This document shows positions 56,777 through 64,000 of a DNA stretch of 64,000 nt, one piece after another (within the stretch, counting starts at the first letter, position 1; the number at the start of each line of letters is the position of its first letter). A model generated the notes under the pieces. That model was not told the DNA's origin. It saw only the letters and a list, made by a program, of their open reading frames with translations, and did no database searches. The DNA is from Dipetalonema caudispina (lineage: Eukaryota > Nematoda > Chromadorea > Rhabditida > Onchocercidae), in the NCBI GenBank assembly GCA_013365325.1, contig JABVXV010000306.1:1-64000 (forward strand). The letters run 5' to 3'. The position numbers were made by a program, and so were the translations under genes.

Positions 56777-58558
56777 TCAGTTGCTCGAATATCGTTGATG
56801 TATCGCGTATAGCAAACACCTGGCGCCGTAAAAATTAATATCACCGAGATGAACACAAGTAACTGAAATACTCAATGAAGCATGGTATCGCGAATAACTC
56901 AAGTGATATATAAACTGATGGATCAAACCTGTTTAGCTCACACTTGGGTCAGTAATGTCAATTCGCATAAGACAGCAAGTCTTGCAAATTTTGTAAAATT
57001 AGCCTCATCGAGAGGAAAGACTAAAAAATTGAGGAATTTTGGAGATGAGAATTTTCTTCCTTCAAACTTATTGTTTGCTTCCAATCAAATTGTAAAGAGA
57101 GGGATGAGTAGGATGTAGTGATATTCCATTACATGACGCTTTCATTGCAGCAGTTGAAGGAGAAATTTCATCACAAAGGATCAACATTTTTTCATAGTAA
57201 GGAATAAATTTGGGCAAGTTTTTAAATTCATGTTGTCCACAGGATGGTATCATCTCAACGAGTAAGAATGATGTTGAATACAATTTACATTTTTCAAATT
57301 TGCCTATTCGTAATTCCCTCACTTCCTCTTCTGTAATTATCCAACAAAATATTTCGAATGATCTCAAATCTCAAATTTTCTTAAACACTTAGTTCAGCTT
57401 CATATCTCTTATGAATTCATCAACGTCTACTTGCAAAATTGGTTCTTCCTTTTTAATACTACTTTCTTGTAGTTGTTAAACAAAGGAACAAAAGATAATT
57501 GGAAATTTGACATGAATGGTTAAGCCTATCAAGGTCAAATCTAACTGATTAGCAAAACGGAAGTGCAACAATGGAGAAACAAAATGGCTGAAGCACATAA
57601 CGAATGTTTTACGGTACCATGTAGGTAGTACAACTGCAGATTGCAAGCAGTGCAACATACATCTCTTAAAGTCATCTCATAGAAGTAATATGATGACAAG
57701 AAGGTTATCAACACTATCAATAAAGTATGCTGGTAGTTCATAATACTTACCAAAATGAACACTCTGATGAAAGCAGAAATACCAACAAACAGCGAATGTG
57801 GTACCATCACCTTTAATGAAAATATTGAAATTTAGGAGAAAACTTTAATTCCGATTCAAACGGCCAATTCACAAATCGTCAGTTAATTAAAGCATATAGG
57901 ATTGTTGCAGGCATCGTCCAAAAAATTCAAGTTGCAAAACTCATCGTAAACGGGAGATATAATGCAAGGTGAAAAATCCCTTACGAAGAACGAAGTAGTG
58001 CACCACTTCGCGTGGACAAAATCCTAAATGATAATCTGGAATTCAGGATGAAAGAATCTACTAGTACTCTCAGTACATCTAAAATTTTATTTATTTAGAA
58101 ACGAAATATTAAATATTTTTAAAAAGGCATCTTTAAGCCATTTTTGCAAAAGAATACTATTTCAAAAATAGCTCTGCCGTGATCTAATCAAATAAGGGAA
58201 TTTTCTGGAGTGTATAGATTTGTAGAGGACCATAATATCCCACAAGTAGTATCACTATTTCAGACTTCTTTGATGAATGATAAAATTTCAGAAATATACA
58301 TTACAGAATACTTGCACATCAAAAGGAGAGAAATGATATTTCGTGGTAAATGAGGAAAGGGCGCAAACGTTGTAGATTTGAAATGATAATTTTGCAAAAC
58401 ACGAGCATGCGTATTACATGTAAACTTGTTCTGAGGCAGCGAGCAGCACAACAAAAGCATTTTGTGCATATATGTAGGAAAAGAAAGAGGTGCGATGGTA
58501 TTACCGATGGATGAGATCGTCCGTACGTCGACGTCAACAACCATAACAGCAATCTCAT
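56777..58558 (-). CDS. Unresolved minus-strand coding segments
   Basis: Several segments look coding but I could not assemble one model. 58558-58505 has an ATG and hydrophobic start (MRLLLWLLTSTYG). 57810-57751 is phase-compatible with it and continues hydrophobic (MVPHSLFVGISAFIRVFIL). About 57470-57390 reads EEPILQVDVDEFIRDMKLN and a stop. 57330-57133 reads EEVRELRIGKFEKCKLYSTS and LPKFIPYYEKMLILCDEISP. 56862-56777 can follow in phase and end at a stop. The last segment is also open in another frame with a signal-like stretch (LLVFISVILIFTAPGVCY). There may be two small genes for secreted or membrane proteins. No family recognised. Confidence 0.3.
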
Positions 58559-61500
58559 CGTACAGTCAGTTTAACGACAGAGGCTTTTGAGTCACTCAAC
58601 GAGGACAAAACTAAACATAATAATAATGGTACATATAAAATGATGATTGAGGGATAAATTTGGAGAGTATTGAATGTTAGTTATAACTTCTCTGCTTGTT
58701 AACTTCACCTCTTTGCTCTTCAACCCTCAATAATCACCACTGCTTATTGTGTTCATAACTCATTCTGTGGGTACATTTAAGAAATGCTGTACTACAAAAT
58801 GTTCCTTTGAGATAGATACAAATGATATTATTATAATCCAAATCATTCTGGTAACATCAGCCTAACGGATGAAATAAAATAAACGGCTAACAAGAGAGAC
58901 CAATGTCCAACGTATCCGATGTATTGATTGTCGAGGTAATTCTAAAATCAGCTGCTATGAAGTCAGTAGAAGTAAGTACAGTTGTCAACAAGTATTCAAA
59001 CCAATGTACACTTATATGTATCATCTTGTTGTAATATGTCATAAGGGTTAGCACTTCGTCTACAATACCTTCCCCCCTCCTATCCATCAGGCAGGGACAG
59101 TTGACACAGTTGCTGCATTTGGGATAAATTAGGATCAAAACAACGCCATATTGGTACACTTTGATTGCTTGGCATTTTTTGAAATACTTGGGAAATATTT
59201 AATTTTTTATGTCGAGATAGAAAAAAGGATTAAAGGAAATAATCAAAAATATTGTGTCGGGATATGGTCAGTCTGTTTTCCCTCCGTTTCTCTCTTTCAC
59301 TCCTCTTCAGGACGATAAGTTTTCTCTTCGCGAACTCCACAAATCAGTCCTTTCTACCAATCAGAGGAAGGATCATATTATTTTGTGCTACGTTTAATCG
59401 AAATATCATTTTCAAAAATATCAAAAGCAAAAACGATTACGATCAACAACAATTCTAAGTTTAGGCTCGATGCGATGAAGAATAAAACTTGTGTTGCTGA
59501 CTGCAGAAACAATTCTTTTTTTTTTAACATCAAATTATGATTGCACAGCCGAAAGTCAATAAAAATTGGGTAGAATGAAATAGTTCGCAACTGTGACTCA
59601 TCCACTTAACGATTATATTATTGTTATTATTCACTGTATTACATTTCATTCCTTTCATTCCTGTAAATTCCACAATTCTTGACCCGTAGAAATCATCAAA
59701 TTATGAGGCGAACGATCATTTCAGCATTACCGAGTCTCAAGTGTTCTAGTGGCTCCAAGTAAAACAAGAAACAAAAGCTGGGCATACTATAGGAGTAGAA
59801 ATAGGTGTACTTCGTTCATGGTCAGAAAACAAAACCGGATAATGACAAATATAAAGTTCAAGAAGGGAAAATTAAATATGTGAGGGTCATTTCATGCAAT
59901 TTGAAATCATTACTACAATATTCCTTTACCATTACAAGCTTTACTGATCTCTTTCTGAAAAAGGAAAAAGGAGTAACTTTTTTTTGCTCTTAACTTTTAC
60001 TTTGCCGATGGAGAATTTAAACTTTGTGTGTCTTTCTAGGTGTGGTTGAAAACTTCCATTCAAGAAATTTTCAGAACCATCAGGAATTCGGAAACAAACA
60101 AAAAAAAAGTTTAGAATTCAACTAAACCTTTGCTCCTTTTCGATAACAAATCATATCACACAGGCAGCTCTTACAAATTTTTATTTATTACAATCAGCAT
60201 TATTCACATTTCATTTCTGATTTCAAACCATATACCACCTAAAATTCGAAGAAAAATTACCAAAATATTTGAAATGCTTAAGAATACCAGAGACTACCAA
60301 ACACCAATTCCGAGTATTCCAGAATCATTCAAAGCATTTTAACAATTTCATCTAAAAAATACGCCTGGATGAAGAGTATGTGTCCGCTAGTAAAAAACAC
60401 ACTAAAATTTAGTCAACTTACTACACACATTAACATCCAAATTAATCTTCAGCAGTTCATGCTTACAATCGGAAAATTCATTCCGAAACAATATCTTTTC
60501 TTCCCCCGATCAGAAATTTTCGTATAAGCAATGTTTCTGACCGTTCGATACCTGTATGTGAACGCTTCGAGAAAATTTTGCTGTTACATTTGAATAACCT
60601 TTATTTGACTTTTGAATATATCTTTAAGCAATTTCATGACATAGAAGCTCATTAAAAAATGGCAAAAATTTTGAAAAGTTAACATAAGTATGATTCACAT
60701 GCCTTTCATCAGTAATTTTATTGCACTTTTGGGGTTGTTTGTGTAGTTACTTCACTGGACGACATTTACGACTTTCTGGCTACATACCTTTGTTAGGCGA
60801 ATTTCAAGCATTTTGTGTTCACGTCGTCAAATTTATGGTCCCACGAATGAAAAACAGGGGTCAGATTTTCATGAGATTACTGTCTAGTTATAACATATTC
60901 CTCTTTAAACAACTCTTCAGTTTCGTGACTGGTCTTTGATATGGTAACGGAAAAAGAAGTTCAGTATCGAAAATATGCACAATAACACATCAAAAGTTAG
61001 AACGAAGACATTCGAAAGATCATAATCCACATCAAATGACAGTCGATATTGATAATTAGCGATACTTAGCTTGTCTTTTTGTTGTATTATAAATCGTAAT
61101 CTTCCTTCCCAAGCTAACACCGTTGGGATCTCATGAATAAATTTTCGTAGAAATATCCTTGACTGATTATATAAAAATCATTAAAGATAGGAAGGAATTA
61201 ATTAGTATACTGAGTTCTACAATACTACTAGAATATAATTTTTTCTCAAGTTTGTGCGAAGACGATTAAATCATATAATCAACATTAATAAAATAATTGA
61301 TTAAATAACTAAACAAAATCCAACTTATTGAAAGGATTCCCAAGTAACACCATCTGAATTCAGCAGAAACAACTCAACCTTACCGCTGTCAATTCAAGGC
61401 TTGGGCAACAAAAATTAGCTTAAAGTCCTGAAAAATTCTTTAAAAAAATGATAACTTCTTCTATGTTATTCAGAAGAATCGAAAAGAAAAGGAACCAATG

Positions 61501-62789
61501 TGGAAGAGATAAGGAAGAAAGCTTTAGATTATAATAAAATTACACTTTATTTAGTACTTAAACCATTTTTCATTGTAAGATTCCACAAGCAATCATCCAC
61601 TTTAACATTCACATTAATGTAACGGCGATCATACCTTCCTACATTCAACACCTACACTTATACTACCATGAACGATAACTCATTCCGAAATATTCAAGAA
61701 ATAGAATGTTTGAACTTCACTCTCTAACCGGATACTCTTACAAGCTAAACAGTATATATGTTCTACTGGTTACTTACAAACACGAAACATAGTCAAATAA
61801 TATATCATTTCGAGACATCTTTTATAAGTGTTATAGCTACAATAACAACGATACGATAAAATAATAATCACCGAATTACAATTTCATGACATAAAAAGTA
61901 AACAAAGTAGTCTAAATGAATTCCAGAGAGCAGTTACTAAACAAATAAACTGTTTATTTCTATAGAAAAATTTGATTACTGCAACAGCAATAGAATGAGG
62001 CAGTAGAAAACTTCGAATTTATAATAAAGAAATGAAATAAAACTAAATACTATAAATAAAAAAAAAGAAAGGAAGAGAAAAAAAAAAAAAAAAACTAAAC
62101 GATGATCAATCGATTATTCGCAGCTTCCATGTTGCTCGGACTATTCGCTTTAAGCCGCGTGCTTATTCCATCTCAACACAATCTAAAACATTTAAAACTT
62201 AAGAAATTTCTGCCGGATTATCACCGGATTGCTGCGAAATACAACAAAAACACGTCAAAACAAACACTGTTTTAAATCATGCATTTGCTGCATTCCAACG
62301 ACTTTCAATCAATTGAAAATTTGTTGTAAGGAAAATTCCGACAAACTGCTATATTGTCCTCAAAAATGGTAAATGAATAAAACTGTAAACATACACAATA
62401 ATCACCTGTTGTACAGAATGACAATCTCTCAAACATGTCTTTTGATTTCACTTGGCTGATACGGATGTAGTGGCTGTATCTTGATCACTGCAGTTGGTAA
62501 GAGAAAAACTGTTCTACTCCTTTATAATATTACTACAATATAATGAAATATGAAAAGATGCTTAGCATCCCGCATTAACCTAACTTCCCGGCAACAGATA
62601 TAAGATACTGCAGGCAAGACATGAAAAAAGAAAAGATAATAATTATAACGATATCTAAATGTGAAGTTATTTATGGACAAGTAACTGTAAAATGATATTT
62701 GAAATTTCCATTAGATTAAGTCGAAAGCATCAGATTAACTGGAAATTAGAAACTTAAGCAGAGAAACCACTCAATTCCTCGTAAGGAAA
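58559..62789. other. Gene-poor region
   Basis: AT-rich with short ORFs on both strands, none with splice support or a recognised domain. The longest plus-strand frames (about 60130-60342 and 60721-60939) are hydrophobic or basic and unconvincing. No RNA gene or repeat array of note. Confidence 0.4.
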
Positions 62790-63883
62790 CTATTCAGTTA
62801 CTCCAAGGATGAAAGCATAAACAATTGAACTTGACACCTTAGTTCGTGAAGTTTCACATATTTTACCTGCCAAAAGCATTTCATTAACAACTATAAAAAC
62901 CTAAAATAAGATTGTAGAAAGATCACTTTGCATAAACATTTCCCTGGAAAAAAATACATGGATGAGTAAAACATGCCTAGATAAGTATAATTACTAAAAA
63001 ATCAAAAGAAAATTTAACGGGACAAAATTAAATAGCTTATTTTTATCACGATGGAACCTCTCTACTTCCCGAGATTCAAGGAAATACATCGTAATGTACT
63101 GAAATGTTAGCACTCCACATCCAAACATTATTCTGATGAGAAGTTCACACAATAGTGGTATAAAATGTAGTTTTTCATAGCTACTTTACAGTATATTTTA
63201 ACATAAAATGAAGTCTGATATTATCTCAAACTATGCGATTCTTTTTTAAGAATGAAGAAAACCGAAGAGAGAAACAGAAGAAATGTCTATCTTGAAGACT
63301 AGATCAAGTTCGCAGACGTCGTGAAAATATTCATTTAAAACATCCGCAAGATTATTTATTGCTTCCAGATAAATTATTATTTTGTCTTGATGCCGATGCA
63401 CTATTTCAAAATTTCGAAACTGGAAAATAATACATTGTAATCTGCTGCAAATAAAAATCTTATTGTGAATTTCACGTTTCCGTCGGATACTTACATGAAT
63501 TTTCGATAAATATATCTAATGTAACATGAAGGGTTTCTTACCATTTAATTCTTTTTCTCTCCAAGAATTAAACTCAAAAAGAAACAAATGATGTTTCGAA
63601 AATCTTTAATCATAACATTATTCTACGCCACACCATTCCTTGCAAGTCCAAACTAATCAAAATATTATTAGTATTATTTCAAATAATTACTGATAGCGAC
63701 AGAAAGAAAGGAAGAGAGGGGTCATCTCCTTGAGATTCGCATGTTTAGTAATATCTCGTACCATTACGCTGACATGTACTTCCTCTGTTAGTTTCTGATT
63801 TTCATCATTATCAAAGTCCATGTACCATTTGACCAATCGAGTTTTGCCTGTACGATTCTGGATCAGAATAAATCGTGTATCAT
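62790..63883 (-). pseudogene. Decayed AP-2 sigma subunit (aps-2) copy
   Basis: The intact protein is the small sigma chain of the AP-2 clathrin adaptor (about 142 aa). Three blocks align in order on the minus strand. Block 1 (63881-63726) has [18 protein letters not shown] and [15 protein letters not shown]. Block 2 (63419 to about 63290) has FRNFEIV, then LNEYFHDVCELDLVF. Block 3 (62900-62790) has VVNEMLLAGKICETSRTKV and a stop. Lesions: two extra bases right after ATG-ATA shift the frame. The donor after block 1 reads AT instead of GT. About a dozen or more residues are missing in the middle of block 2, where AP-2 sigma has its GLYFC and VNDNN stretch. The C-terminal residues after TKV are replaced. 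Block 3 keeps an acceptor (TTTTAG), so this is a duplicated gene, not a processed copy. A fast-evolving expressed paralogue is less likely. Confidence 0.85.
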
Positions 63884-63929
63884 TACGGTTTGAGCGAGTC
63901 AAGTATAGAAGAAAACGGATGCACCACAA

Positions 63930-64000
63930 TTACTCGATACTCTTTTGATACTCGAACTAGTAGTAAATTTCTGGGAAAAAGTATAACAATAGGGACAATC
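63930..64000. other. Right edge, upstream of the aps-2 copy
   Basis: Short AT-rich flank. Nothing recognised. Confidence 0.3.

Noticed and set aside
60721..60939. Plus-strand 72-codon ORF reminiscent of a mobile-element fragment
   Set aside because: No conserved transposase or reverse-transcriptase motif and no terminal repeats seen.

Overview
This window looks like nuclear DNA from a nematode, most likely a parasitic spirurid or filarial (clade III) worm. It is AT-rich and gene-sparse. Genes are split into small exons (about 30-400 bp) by AT-rich introns with GT..(T/C)AG borders. The best matches are worm-type proteins: paired UNC-60A/UNC-60B cofilins, a SPE-26/KLHL10-type kelch protein, a CPEB and a Maelstrom homologue. 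There is no sign of bacterial or viral gene organisation. The species call is inference from gene content and base composition. I built the exon models by hand, joining exons only where splice signals and reading phase agree.

Left third (1-23 kb): the 5' half of an ABCG half-transporter (minus strand, running off the left edge). Then come a complete 12-exon BTB-BACK-kelch gene (plus), an unrecognised secreted-type single-pass membrane glycoprotein (plus), a complete 10-exon CPEB translational regulator (minus), a small unrecognised gene with a PH-like tail (minus), and a five-exon Maelstrom HMG-box/MAEL gene directly upstream of it (minus). KLHL10-type kelch, CPEB and Maelstrom proteins all have germline roles in other animals, so this is a germline-flavoured neighbourhood.

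Middle (24-43 kb): GID8 (CTLH/GID ubiquitin ligase subunit, plus) and a 7 kb gene-poor stretch with simple repeats. Then comes the unc-60 actin-depolymerising-factor locus, with its two alternative 3' exon sets in tandem (A set 33.7-35.3 kb, B set 36.9-38.0 kb). Antisense coding-like sequence lies between the two sets. After it come a divergent cyclophilin with altered active-site residues (minus) and a basic unrecognised protein (plus).

Right third (44-64 kb): one tRNA-Pro(UGG) with a Pol III terminator, a long (AG)n microsatellite, a complete 14-exon secreted BPI/LBP-like lipid-binding protein, a four-helix MARVEL-like membrane protein (minus), unresolved minus-strand coding segments, and a decayed AP-2 sigma (aps-2) copy with frame and splice lesions at the right edge. 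I recognised no transposase, CRISPR array or known mobile element.
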